Below, piece by piece: positions 19,690 through 30,800 of a DNA stretch of 41,694 nt. A program made the position numbers and the translations under genes. Position 1 is the stretch's first letter. Every line of letters starts with the position of its first letter. The notes below the pieces were generated by a model, which was given only the letters and a program-made list of their open reading frames with translations, was not told the origin of the DNA and ran no database searches. The stretch spans positions 1-41,694 of the forward strand of contig KN880645.1 of assembly GCA_000934385.1 (NCBI GenBank), read 5' to 3'. Origin of the DNA: Cylindrobasidium torrendii FP15055 ss-10. Taxonomy: Eukaryota > Basidiomycota > Agaricomycetes > Agaricales > Physalacriaceae.

Positions 19690-19860
19690 TTGATGAAATT
19701 ATTCCTCTGCGCACTGAGTAAGAGTCAATCCTGGTCTACGATGCTACATAACGATATGAATAGTGGTCAACTACAGCTGGTTGAGAGGTCTGGTCAAGGA
19801 TTAAAGCGTAGTATCATGATAAGTGAGTTGTCTCAAACGCAAAAAGCTAGCTTGAGTAGA
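19690..19860 (-). other. conserved 3' flank of family member D
   Basis: GGTCAACTACAGCTGGTTGAG and AAAGCGTAGTAT on the plus strand correspond to matching words in the 3' flanks of A and E, in the same order relative to the stop codon. D is more diverged here than A, E and G are from each other. Confidence 0.6.
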
Positions 19861-20697
19861 TCATTCTCCCTTTTGGATGTCAATTCTCTGGCCCTTTTCC
19901 GTCGGAGTGCTGCGAAGGAAGCTCGTGAGAGGACCAGTGTGCGTAGCCCTGCAGTGGCCCTTCTGAATGACTTTCATCAAAGTCCACCAGTCGGTGTTCT
20001 CTTTCATATCATCCGCATCCAGTACCCGTTTTCCACTGGGCCCTAAGATTGCCGTGAGGAGTTCCATGCATCGCTCATCAACAACATCCGGGCGCGCATC
20101 GATATGGCTACCATTTGCATGCTCGTCTTCGTCCTCGTCCTCAACTTCGTCTTCATGTTTGACCATCTTGCGCTTCTTCTTCGGCCTCGCTTCGACCTCA
20201 ATCCCACAATCCTCCATTAACGAAGACAAGATCTTCTGGATTTTCTTTGACTCTGAAAGCATCGTGTTTCCATTGTCAGAAAGATCGCCATGGGCGCCGA
20301 TGAACGCCGTAGCCTCCATTCCATTGTACCGCAGATTGAGCTCGTGGTTCGAAGCGTCCGCAACTCCGGACATTTGCGATAGTCCGACTATCCAGTACTG
20401 CAACTCCAGATTCAGAGTCTTCTTCTCTCCGCTGACACAGTCAACGTCGAGCGAAATGCCATAGCAGTAGACGTCGACGTAACTAGCTTGCAGCCCTTCC
20501 CTGCGAGAGAACCTCGTGAAAAAAGGGTCGACACGGGGAGTGACTTTGATACGCTCAGCAGGTCCGTTCTCGAATGATTTGGGGAGTCGGTCGCGGACGG
20601 CGGAGGTCTCGTTTCTGGCGCGTGCGGCGGCAAAGTAACGTTCCTGCTTCTCAAAGGCAAAGCGCAGAAAGGCAGCGACGGTGAATTTGGATGTCAT
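19861..20697 (-). CDS. family member D: unknown 278-aa protein with NLS-like patch and acidic run
   Basis: An intact single-exon ORF aligned with B/E/G over the whole length. It shows KFTVAAFLRFAFEKQERYF, ERIKVTPRVDPFFTRF, VYCYGISLDVDCVSGEKKT, HELNLRYNGMEATAF, GAHGDLSDN, MEDCGIEV, a basic patch PKKKRKM at about 172-178, then an acidic Glu/Asp run (HEDEVEDEDEDEH) replacing the SYRGEEYHDDARH segment of B/E/G. DVVDERCMELLTAILGPSGKRVL and WWTLMKVIQKGHC complete it. The basic-then-acidic arrangement is seen only here. Function unknown; a nuclear protein is the simplest guess. Confidence 0.85.
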   Translation of the reverse strand: MTSKFTVAAFLRFAFEKQERYFAAARARNETSAVRDRLPKSFENGPAERIKVTPRVDPFFTRFSRREGLQASYVDVYCYGISLDVDCVSGEKKTLNLELQYWIVGLSQMSGVADASNHELNLRYNGMEATAFIGAHGDLSDNGNTMLSESKKIQKILSSLMEDCGIEVEARPKKKRKMVKHEDEVEDEDEDEHANGSHIDARPDVVDERCMELLTAILGPSGKRVLDADDMKENTDWWTLMKVIQKGHCRATHTGPLTSFLRSTPTEKGQRIDIQKGE

Positions 20698-20769
20698 GGT
20701 TAGGAGCAGTGTTCACAACGAGTGGCTTCGGTGTGATTGGGGGTGGTGGTGGTCGAAAGGGAATGAAGA

Positions 20770-20820
20770 ACGAAACGCGTTATATACCCACGTTTCCAGT
20801 CGTTCACGTGACCGTGACTC
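20770..20820 (-). promoter_or_regulatory. family promoter module, copy D
   Basis: On the minus strand CACGTG (20810-20805) is 24 nt before TATATAA (20786 downward). The GGCCGG flank and the TTTACTCC tract are worn, but E-box, TATA and spacing are exact. The start codon is about 89 nt past the TATA element. Confidence 0.75.
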
Positions 20821-21100
20821 CGTCAGTGGCATGAAGGTATACAAACAAAAGCATTTCGCAAATAAGCTGAGCACTGTTAACTTCAAAGAGATACGAGGAT
20901 AATTGGATTGGTAAGCTGGTGTCAACAATCAAATCGACCGTGAAGGCGGCAAGTCCTGGGTAGCTGGTTGGAGCGTCAAAACATTTTTGAGGTCGTTAAG
21001 CATGTGTAATCAAATCCCTGCTCAAATCATTGCCGTGTGAGTACATGACATTTGCAGAATCGGACCCCCTTTCAACCAACTTTCGACGTCCTGAGTTCTG

Positions 21101-21680
21101 TCATCTGTCCCTGTGGTCAGTACAAGTCTCGCGGCCATGAGGAGGAGCCGACCTCTTCTCCGACAACTTCAGTGTCTCCATGCATATACAAACGTCCCGG
21201 AGATTCCATTCGTCGTTCCCCGACGCCTTGTTGCGCCAAACGTTCGTGGTTGTAACATTTGCTGCGGCAAGGCTAGGATAGACCACCAAGACCCGAAGAC
21301 CGTCAGATGTTTAACCCGACAAGCTGGTGAGCACTCACTTGAACACTGAACATGAGAGGTTGAAAGCCTCTTCGTGGGATCGCCAGTTGACTTGCATGCG
21401 CATAAGTTTCTAACGCGAGATGCAATGAATAACTGGTGTGCAGTGATGCAGACATAGTAGAACGTCGTGTACGATTGCTTTTGAGGTAGTTATCAGGACT
21501 TCGACAAGAGGTAGAACACGACACCTTGCCTTGGGAAGATACCGACACGATGAAGACCAATGAGACGTCCACAAGAAGATATAACAACCTGTTTACCCAC
21601 TCGTTCAGCGCATTATAAATTGTACCAATTGAATGATATACTTTTTCCAATGCGAGACAGACAAGTCTCAAAAGCTTCGA
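21101..21680 (-). pseudogene. decayed 3' part of a Zn2Cys6/fungal_trans regulator
   Basis: The minus strand carries out-of-frame pieces matching the C-terminal half of the two intact regulators in this window: YNALNEWV (compare DNALNEWV), a YYVCITAHQLFI stretch (compare YFVNIIVHRPFI), a MFSVQV stretch (identical in the right copy), and TTNVWRNKASGND followed by LRDVCICMETLKLSEKR. Several stops and frame breaks separate them, and the DNA-binding and N-terminal parts are absent. It sits between family members D and E. Confidence 0.75.
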
Positions 21681-22299
21681 GCACCGTGGAGCGTATTGCG
21701 CTCTTCCGCATTGATAACCACGCCTCAGTCTCCGGTATATACATACTCAGTCGGAGTTATCTAGAACGTTGTTGATGATAAGTAAGGGAATGCTCACAAG
21801 TCGGGTCGGAGATAATCGTAGGGGTGATGAAGTCGTTCATCGGCGCCATGTTCAGTGCGACTTGCATGTGGACGCCGCAGGCAGCTGCCACATAACAAAG
21901 ATCGCTGGGAATTCTGAATGCGCTCTTTGTGCTCGAAAAATCGAAAAATCGCTGCTATTTGCGGTGGAGAAAGCCTCCCGGCATGAGAATCATTCTTAGG
22001 ATCGATGTCGCGACCCTTGTAGCCACGATCCGGTTTCGACGTCGACGTTGCCAGCTCGGTTCCTTGTCTGAGAAGTCCAGGTAATCTCTGTGATGAATGA
22101 CTTGAATACGAAAAGCTCAGCGGAGGTCATGCTAGTACAGATCCAAAATGTGATCGATTTCGCCGGAGAATACCGTAACTCGGACTCGTGAGACTACATA
22201 TAAAGATTAGAGCACAAGTCAAGAACTGAGTAGGACGAGGCAACATACGGATATAATAAAAACTGTACGAGCAGTCACTAGGTCACTTTGGGTTATCAG
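21681..22299. other. unassigned DNA between regulator fragment and copy E flank
   Basis: A minus-strand stretch at about 21810-22060 translates partly as CGVHMQVALNMAPMNDFITP without nearby stops, but it is short and no family is recognised. It may be more of the decayed regulator or an unrelated remnant. Confidence 0.4.
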
Positions 22300-22482
22300 A
22301 AAGTTAGACAGGTCTGAGCACTGGATACTTGTCAATATCATTGGTCTGCGATACTGTAGAGCAATATGACTAGCGATCAACTACATACATCTGGTTCAGC
22401 GAAAGGCTAGGGCATACTATAAGTCAAGATACAAACACATGAAGCCAGTTTGCTTGTACAATACATGAATATGAACTAGAGA
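22300..22482 (-). other. conserved 3' flank of family member E
   Basis: On the plus strand CTGAGCACTGGATACT, GATCAACTACAT, CATCTGGTT and ATGAAGCCAGTTTGCTTGTACAA appear in the same order as in the flank of copy A. This is the clearest case of the duplicated unit extending about 180 bp past the stop. Confidence 0.7.
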
Positions 22483-23331
22483 CTAATACCATTTCCTTGG
22501 AATATCAATATCCTTCCCCTTTTCCATCGGAGTCTTGCGAAGGGAGCTCGTGATGGATTCAAAGCTCGTGTCCTCGCGGTGGCCCTTCTGAATGATTGTC
22601 ATCAAAGTCCAATAGTCCAGCATCTGTTCACTATTATCCGCACGCAGCACCCTCTTCCCGCTGGGTCCTAGGATTGCCGTGAGGAGCTCCATGCACTGCT
22701 CATCGACAACATCCGGGTGCAACTCAATATGTCTAGCATCGTCATGGTATTCTCCGCCTCGGTACGATCGATTGACCTTGATGTCGGCGGCGTCGACCTT
22801 ACACTTCTTCTTCGGCCTCTCCTCAACCTCAACCCCACAGTCCTCCATGAGCGTAGACAAGATCTTCTGGATTTTCTCGGACTCCGAAATCATCTTGATG
22901 TTATCGTTCAGAGAGCAGTCGCCATGGGCGCCCGCAAATGCCGTAGCCTCAATCCCATCGTAACGCAGATAGAGCTCGTGGTTCGATGCATCCGTGCTTC
23001 CGGACCCTTCCGACATCCAGATCCTCCAGAACTGCAACTCTAGTCGGAGAGTCTTCTTTTCTCCACCAACACAATCGACTTCGAGGGAGATACCATAGCA
23101 ATAAACCGAGACGTTGCTACAATGGATTCCTCGGTGGCGACGGAATTTCGTGAAGAAAGGGTCGACACGGGGAGCGACTTTGATACGTTCGGCAGGTCCA
23201 TTCTCGAATGATTTGGGGAGCCGGGCGCGAACGGCGGAGGTCTCGTTTTTGGCACGTGCGGCGGCAAAGTACTGCTCCTGCTTGTCGAAGGCGAAGCGCA
23301 GGAAGGCCGCAACGGTGAATTTGATGGGCAT
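22483..23331 (-). CDS. family member E: unknown 282-aa protein
   Basis: An intact single-exon ORF, very close to B and G. It shows KFTVAAFLRFAFDKQEQYF, ERIKVAPRVDPFFTKF, RHRGIHCSNVSVYCYGISL, a GGEKKTLRLELQFWRIWMSE block, HELYLRYDGIEATAF, GAHGDCSLNDN, MEDCGVEVEERPKKKCKVD, SYRGGEYHDDARHIE, DVVDEQCMELLTAILGPSGKRVL and LMTIIQKGHRED. The tryptophan pair of WWTLM is YW here. The promoter module and 3' flank are both well preserved. No known domain. Confidence 0.85.
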   Translation of the reverse strand: MPIKFTVAAFLRFAFDKQEQYFAAARAKNETSAVRARLPKSFENGPAERIKVAPRVDPFFTKFRRHRGIHCSNVSVYCYGISLEVDCVGGEKKTLRLELQFWRIWMSEGSGSTDASNHELYLRYDGIEATAFAGAHGDCSLNDNIKMISESEKIQKILSTLMEDCGVEVEERPKKKCKVDAADIKVNRSYRGGEYHDDARHIELHPDVVDEQCMELLTAILGPSGKRVLRADNSEQMLDYWTLMTIIQKGHREDTSFESITSSLRKTPMEKGKDIDIPRKWY

Positions 23332-23388
23332 GATTCAGAGTGGTGTCGAAAATTGGTGGTCGTGGTGCGATAGTGGTGGTCGTGAGAG

Positions 23389-23450
23389 AAGGAGTAAAAC
23401 GTGTTATATAGGCACGGATCCGATCGTGCACGTGACCGGCCGTTGTGACT
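23389..23450 (-). promoter_or_regulatory. family promoter module, copy E
   Basis: On the minus strand GGCCGGTCACGTG (CACGTG at 23434-23429) is followed 24 nt later by TATATAA (23410 downward), then ACACGTTTTACTCCTTCTC. The start codon is about 79 nt past the TATA element. Apart from orientation it is almost the same as the module before copy G. Confidence 0.8.
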
Positions 23451-23904
23451 GCATGAAGGGACGAGAGTACAAGAGCATAGCACAAGCGAGTCAGGCGCTG
23501 TTTGTTTTAGTCAGTAACGATGAAATCGAGAATTTAAAGTCTCCGTGGATCGGAAAACCGATGTCAAGATTCAAAACAACGGCGCAGCGATATCGTCTAC
23601 TTATACACAGGTGCACCGAATTTTCTGTCGACCCGTCCCCTGCAAAATTCATCCTTTACTTGTAGCGGAAACCTTTCGTTGCAACTTTATTTGCTACTGA
23701 GTTTTCAGAAATCGTCGTGAGCGGCGCATCACGCATGAGGTGCGTGCTTTCTTTTCCGACGCTCAGAGTCGCAATCAAAACACAAGATATCCAGGTGTGT
23801 ACTTGTCTGCAGATGGACGTGCATAACACGTTTAATTCCTTCTTTCCTTGCTACCACGTCACCACTGGCACCTTTCAAGAACTTCCAATCAATCTCACTG
23901 ACAC

Positions 23905-24417
23905 ATGGCGGCCAAAGTCACGGCCAAAGTCACCCTTGATGCATTTCTGCGTTTCGCCTCCGACAATCAGGATTGTTTTATGCCACGCGTCAAACGCAAG
24001 ACCTCCGCCTTTCACGCCCGACTCCCTAAGACCTCCAAGAGACAAAACGGCAAACGCATCACGATCACACCCCGCCTCGAACCTTTCTTTACTGAGTTAT
24101 ATCGCTACCAAAAATTGAACCTTATTTCTGTCATGGTTCATTGATGTGACCTAGACGTCGACTGTGTTGGCGGAGATAAGAAAACCTCAGAGCTAGCGTT
24201 GCAATTCTGGCTGGACGCGGATAGGCAGGCTATCTACTCGTGGAACTTGACGAAAATTCTCCGGAAGGGCCACTTTCATCAATAACATAGGTTCGAACCT
24301 ACGACAACTACCACTAATAGTAGTTTCCTTCGCATCATTCCAGCTGCAGAAGAACACCAGATTGACCTTCCTAATGACGAGGTTGAAGAGGAAGACGAGG
24401 CGCAGTTCAGAAACTAA
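23905..24417 (+). pseudogene. family member F: decayed C-type copy with internal deletion
   Basis: Starts MAAKVTAKVTLDAFLRFAS, then RITITPRLEPFFTELYRY as in copy C, and stops at 24142-24144. Beyond the stop, DLDVDCVGGDKKT and LALQFW continue the family. A large central part is missing, including the NLS, the acidic region and the DVVDEQCMELL motif. KILRKGH and the C-type acidic ending AAEEHQIDLPNDEVEEEDE close the remnant at 24417. Upstream, GCATAACACGTTTAATTCC near 23821 is a worn version of the promoter module. It is head to head with E (about 570 bp) and tail to tail with the regulator at 24663. Confidence 0.75.
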
Positions 24418-24662
24418 ACGACTGTATTATACAGGTGTCATGCTTTTGAGTACTTAAAACTGTATTGCTCACTTTTGCCATTGCGTCGTCCTAACCAGAT
24501 GTAATTGACTCCTCTTATATTTGCTGCGTGCACTCACTGGACAGTATCAAGTGCGCGAAGGGACGTCTTGTCCATGGTGGTGATTACATCGACTCTGAGC
24601 TTCAGTCCACGATTCAGTCGAAGGTGGATGAGTCAATCATAATACATACAAAAGTTTGAAGT

Positions 24663-27600
24663 TTACCCGTTACTTTGAAGATATGTGCTCAGCCACTCAT
24701 CCCAGCCACCGCCGGAGCCTATATCACCACCAAGGGCGAAACCTTCCTCCGCCATAAACACTTCACCAAAACCTTCGTCGACATCTACGATCTGTGAGTT
24801 TCCTACGCCCACATCAAGACATATCATATACACATACCCTGAATAGATCTTATGAGCGTATTCGACGAGGACGCCTCGGCAGTCATCGTATCCCAATCCG
24901 CATGCGCAAAGTCCAATGCAAAGTGCTGCCCGAACCACGTCGTGTAGTCTATGCTACCCTCACCGCGTGCGTCCGGATTTGATGGAAGCATGTTCAGAGC
25001 AACTTGGGGAAGATCCGCGGCGACATCTGGGAGGTTCAAACCGACATCTCTCGACATCTCACCGTCCGAAGACGCTTTCCCCTCCATATCGTCAAACTTG
25101 CGTTTCTGCGGTGACAAGCTTGGCAAGGGAACAGTGTCCAGACCAGACAGCATCGCGTCTATCAACTCCCTATTGAATACCACGTCAGCTCAGGGCTTAG
25201 GTAGAGCGATGGAGGAGACGTACACCAGACGTCTGACATTCGGCCACCTACAGCTAACAGTAAGCTTCAGGGATACCGGATAAAGTTGAACAAAGACGCA
25301 CCATTTCTCCGCCATTCGCAGGTAGTGGGTGCATATACGAACATTCCCAACATCCTGCCTGACCTGCGCGTCGTTCCCCAGAGCCTTATTTCGCCAGACG
25401 TTCATGGAGAGCACTGTTGCTGCCCAAAAGACCATCGTCTGAGGCATCTGAATTAGCACCTCGACCAAGTCAAGGAGAGTGGCACATACTTGAAGGTAGA
25501 ACATGGGGGCAAAACCCCTTCGAGAGTATGCATCAACAACATGGCACATTGAGCGCGCGGCGTTCACGCAGAGAGCAAGTGAGGGCCAGTTTATTGAGAT
25601 TGGATCGGCGCATGAAGTGATGAAGGGTCTGTGAACGAGGATGGTGGCAAAGTAGAACGACGTGTACAGGGACTAAGGACATATGCTTGTTAGACTAGGT
25701 AGACCTTCCGCGCAGAAGGGTAGACATACCACGCTCTGCTTGAAAAATACCGCGTTCGGATTGTGAAGATTCCAGCGCACTACCCGATCTATTAGGAAGT
25801 AATTCCACGAGATGAAGTCGAGAAACACACGATGCTCGGGTATGTCGTCCACCCATTCGTCTAGCGCATTATCAATAGCGACGACCGTGCGTTTGTCCCA
25901 ATCCGGCAATGACATTTCCAGCGATAGGTTTGACCGACGAGGTGCGTACTTATGCCCATATGAGAAATCAATCCATGAAGCTGCATGGTGCTTGCTCACG
26001 ATGGTCTGGTTGGCGAATCCCACGATCTCCAAAAGCGCACAGAAATGCGTCCAGCAGGCGTTTGAGGATGGCGCGTCCTCCGGCTGCACAAACGCCTCCG
26101 GTGTCCCCCAGTATGCCTCATCTACCGCAAGCGGCGGGTATACATCGAAGCTATGGGCAGGAAGTGAGTCCGAAGACTACGAGGGAATGAAAAAACACGT
26201 ACTCGTCCACGCCCATGGCCATTGGACGACCTGTAGAAGCTGAGACAAATGCATCCATGCCATACAGCGCCCAAAACGCCCTCTTCCATTCCTCGTCCTC
26301 GGCTGAGGGTAGACATCCATGCTTCTGGCGATGCGCGCCTACCACCTGCGCCATTCGAAGTCCAAAGCCCGGGAGATTCCAGGCGTACTCCGTCTGTACG
26401 TTTGTGGCAGTAGCATAGAATGAACATAGCTGTTCAATATTGAGTTCGAGATGATATGATGGTAGTTTGATTAGGACATACAACGTAGGTCTGCAGGGTA
26501 TGCAAGTTTGGTGGCGATGTGGATGCGTTGGGTGTACATCGTATCTGCCTGTACCACTGCCACCCCGCGCTCATCGAATCGTGCAGCACCCGCGGGTCAT
26601 CGCAATGCCACGATGCAATAGAAACCATGGCAAGAACGAGTGCCCCAAAGCTTCTATCGTGCTCGTGTAGGCTGCTTGACAAACGGACTTCAAAGGTCGG
26701 ACGATACACCAACGGATGGATGGTGTTCTCCTCATTAAAGTATATGTCCACCAAACGTCGAAGAAGCCCATCCTCAGGGAAAGAGTAGGGCATGAGCGCG
26801 CCGATCTCGGGTTGCAGGACCTGCCACCACACATTCATATTCACACTTCACGCAATGCATGGAGGAAAGCGGACACGCACAGACTGCTCTTCCCAGGATC
26901 CTGCATAGAGTGCGGCGGCGTCGGGCACAGGCGTCGTACCGCAGGAGAGCTTCTTGAAGTCCATCGCAACCCTGAAGAGCATAAGAGAACTGGACTTTCC
27001 AAAGAAACGGGATCCAACCTGGCGTGCAACGACCGGCGGGCGCTCAAGCGTTTCGAGCGCCGCAACGTCCGATTTGTCTTCCATCACCGACGTGACGCTT
27101 TCTTCTAGGTGCGAAGAGCCATCTTCTGGCGGAGATGGGGATGTATGGGATGGAGGCTCCGCGGCTTCGCGAGCGAGGACTTGCAGACAAGCATCAAGCT
27201 TGGCTTGTATCTCGCGTACGCGTTTCGCTAGAGCCGTGACTAAGCTTTGGAGAGCGGGGACGCCGGTGGGCATTGTCGAAGGTAAGCGGAGGATAGTGGA
27301 TATCTGAATGTCCAGGTCTAATCCCATAGTCCATTCCTTCTTCACGGTGAGTAGGGAACACTTAAAAAAGGCTCTGACTGAGCGCACCTCTTGGAGGTCA
27401 TTCACCGGCCTCACGAGAATGTCGGTTACCGCAGGTGCATGAATGGCTAAAGGCGCACCTTTTCCGCTTCTGGGACGGGTTTCAGCGATGAGAGAGTGTG
27501 CGTTCGTAGGCACGCACTTTCTTGGAATTGAGATTCATTTCATGGGAGCATGTCTCTTGGTAGGTGATGCAGTTTGAGCATACGTTGTTTGGCATGATAG

Positions 27601-27868
27601 CGCTGTTGCCTTTATTTCCGTATGAGTCTATCACCATCTTTCGATGAATGCACGTCCTACATTTGACTGAAGCCCATTAGACGCTCGAACTTGTCAGGTG
27701 GAAGAAATACGCACTCTTTTTTGACCTGCATCGGTCGCATGCGCCTGTATGTGCATCAGAATTCCTGCCGCAGAAGGCCACAGAAACAGAAAGCGGGCAC
27801 GCACCAGGCGTTCGTCTCTTTTTCGGACGGATTTCCACATCTGCTTCACTGTGCGAACTCAAGCTCAT
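24663..27868 (-). CDS. Zn2Cys6-type transcription regulator with fungal_trans domain (left copy)
   Basis: A multi-exon gene whose frame can be followed throughout. Exon 1 (start 27868) gives a short Ser-rich start and RPKKRRTP. Exon 2 gives GACDRCRSKK and a later exon GNSAIMPNNVCSNCITYQETC, which together form the binuclear-cluster region. A linker with a coiled-coil-like stretch follows (LVTALAKRVREIQAKLDA). The fungal_trans core (PF04082 type) is recognised by LLRRLVDIYFNEE, HPLVYRPTFEVRL, SFGALVLAMVSIAS, AGWQWYRQI, GFGLRMAQVVGAHR, EEWKRAFWALY, STGRPMAMGVDEY and AYW. The last exon, ending in a Gly/Trp-rich LGGDIGSGGGWDEWLSTYL, closes at 24663. The third cluster cysteine appears replaced by Gly. 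Paralogue of 34036-37298. Likely a nuclear DNA-binding regulator; targets unknown. Confidence 0.8.
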
Positions 27869-30800
27869 TGGTAGAGGCAAATACAGAGAGCACTTCGAAT
27901 TCGGGCCAGATTTCTAAGGAGATATCTTCTACCACTACGATGGTCGTGGTGGTACGATAGTGAATCACGAATGTCAATTCATTAGCGCTGCCGAGCGGCG
28001 AGCGACGCGAAGTGATGGCATCACAGATTATTCAGCTTAAGTTACCAAGACCAGCTTTTACGCGTACCCTCATGTTGCGACCGTTGCTGTCCCCGAATCC
28101 TTTGTAGTTTGAGGGTAGGGGTACTCTGTTTGTCAAGCTTCAAGTCCCACGATGGAATGCTCACGAATATCAACGTGATGCACTTGTATAAGACTTGTAT
28201 GTATTGATATGAACGCGGTGGTGGATTCGAAACTGTTGGAATCATGTTAACTCTTGGTCGGACGGAGGCTGCAATCTTCGAGGTTGATAGTGTCTGTTCC
28301 ATCTATCGTTTGGAACTAGTGCATCCATTCTGCGCATCAAGACAACATGTATTGATTCATGAGTGCTCCGGCGCCATCATGTCGGTTGAGGGTGGAAGCA
28401 TGCTATGACTTTGTCTCTGGAGACCTCCGTTGGATCAAAGCGCGATTTCAACCCTTCGACCCTCTTTTCAAGGATGCGGCGCTAGAGCCCAAAGTCCGAA
28501 GACCTGCCTATCCAGACGCTCAAATGTTTGTAAGGGCATCGTATACGCATGACCTCCAGCCTCAGGGTCGCAATTCAACGTCCAACCACCAAATGGCAAA
28601 ACCTCGTCTGTTTGCTTTTGCCCGTGATTATTAGACCAAGACAATCCCTCTTCAACCCATAGCCCTAGTTCATCATGTGTTCCATCATACGGTACTATCT
28701 CGTATCGGTCTTACAGTCGTTCAGCATTCTCGCTCTTGTCGCTCATTCTGAGTGCTCAGCTAGAAGATGAGAAGGTGGAAGAAAGCCACAGAGCGAGGAT
28801 AAGAAACGGGACACGAGGCACAAGAGCTTCGCGCTCCTTCGAGTCCGGTGCGGCGTTCGGCGCTATGGTAAGTTATGACGGTGTAAAGGCGTAAAGAAAG
28901 TGGTCTAGACGTCCAATCAGAGAGGCTTGAACAATGTATACCGTTTTCGGAGGGAGTGGAGTTTGGATGAATAAGTACTTGAAGAGGAAAGAAAATCCAA
29001 GGAAAATTAGAAGACTTAGAAAATCCTGCGAATGCGAGTTCCATACATAAGTGCTTTGAAAGCCTTTCAGAATGGATGTACATCACTCGAGGATGGGAGG
29101 GTCGAGACGTATGCCGCGAAAGGAGAAATGTCAAAATGAGATTTAGCCACGCCTGCGGACGGCAGGTCCTTCGCTTTAAACGGATCTTTATGTGAGCTAG
29201 CCTGCTCAAGTGGAAGCGAACATCCATGTTGCTGTGGTCAGTTAATTATAAGACGACGATGCATGCAGCATTGACCTACAAAAGGAAGACGGCCGCTACG
29301 TGTCCGAATTGGGACGAAGGAGTAGGAACGACGAGCGGTGGTTCGCTCGACCTGACTGTGGAGCTATCTCAGGAACTCGGAGAGGTGATTGCGTTCGCAA
29401 AGATCCCAGGTTGTTCTTTCGAATGATATGCTGAATAAACTTCAGGACCACTACACGAGTTCAGTGGATACCTACACAAGACAGCTCAGTCCACCATTGG
29501 CGCTCGACAAGCACCTGAGCGCGGAAGAAAGAGACGAGGTAGTGAGGAAGGAACGCAACTGAAGGAGGGGCCTGACTGTGGAGCCCATCTAGGAACTATA
29601 CGAACAAACTTTAAGGCCCATGCGGGGAAGTAAGAAAGCTTCTTTCTCCTGAAAAAGGTTCGACTTACCGCCATCGCGCCCACCGCCCGCCCGCCTCCCT
29701 CTCCCGCCTGGCTCCTTTGTTCTGCGTCATCACGTAGCTCCCCACCTTCGGAACGACCTCGGAAAGTCATGTCATCCTATGACACTCGGATTCGTCAGGA
29801 TGAGGCCACCCAGTGGCACCAGCAGGCGATAAGCGCTCGTTTATTCCTTCGAGGCAGAAGTTCTCACACATGAAACGGCGGGAGGCGAGCCGTTACCCAC
29901 GCGGCGCACCCTTCGAGTATTTCATCCCTATGTGCATAATGGAATGGTTACGGGCGCGTTGCAAGGGGTTTTTCTGTGCTCGTATCCGACTCGCGACTGG
30001 AGGATTGAAATATCAGAGGCTTGAGCTCAATCATGGGTCGTTGTTGGGTCGTTGACAGTTCGTTGATTGGGTCGTTGCATCCCGACACGACCGAGAATCC
30101 TGTCTTTAATCATCGATAATAATGATAAAAGAAATAAAGTGTGAGACCAGGATGATGTGCGGATCAGGCGCGATGGTGATTGACAAGATAAGCGAGCGAG
30201 TCTGTTTCAGGTGTTGAGAAAATCCAAGCCTCGGTGTTCGATTTGGACGCTTTCGTATTTTCCTCTGTTCGAACGTTTAGAATCATGAAGGCTTACAGAG
30301 GAAAACTGGGTCGACTGACTAGACTTAGTCGTATTCGCAGGATCTGTGTGGAAGCGCCGAATGGCCGTTTGAATAGCCCAGTCTTGGGGACTAAGCGGAA
30401 GTGGGATTCGACGGTGATAAGTTCTCAGAACAGACCGACCGATACGAGAAATTGGGATAAGAAACGCAGAGTCTTCCGTATTTGGGAGGAAGATGCATGT
30501 GTGAGATATGGAGGACCCACGCGGAGAGGTAGGCTCCGACAAGCAAGGACGATGTGGGATAGGTTATGGACATCCTCGAGCTCCCACGGTCACCAAGTTC
30601 CAACTCAAAAATGGGGGACGACACAGAGAAATGACGAGGAAATGACGAGCAAGCCAGCGGGTGTACCCAGAGCCTGCGTTCAAGTGGGTGATGTCAAAAA
30701 ACGCAAGACGGGATGGACTGAAATCGGTCGCGAGCGGAAACGCAGTGGCATCCAGTCCCTACCGACCGTTGATGCAACAACAGTTTTATGGGCGGTGGGC

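Noticed and set aside
24288..24300. GGTTCGAACC resembling a tRNA B-box
   Set aside because: No A-box at proper distance and no cloverleaf could be drawn; the site lies within decayed copy F.
28359..29227. ORFs 28359-28634 (+) and 28760-29227 (-) as candidate genes
   Set aside because: Short, no motifs and no supporting promoter; treated as chance open frames.
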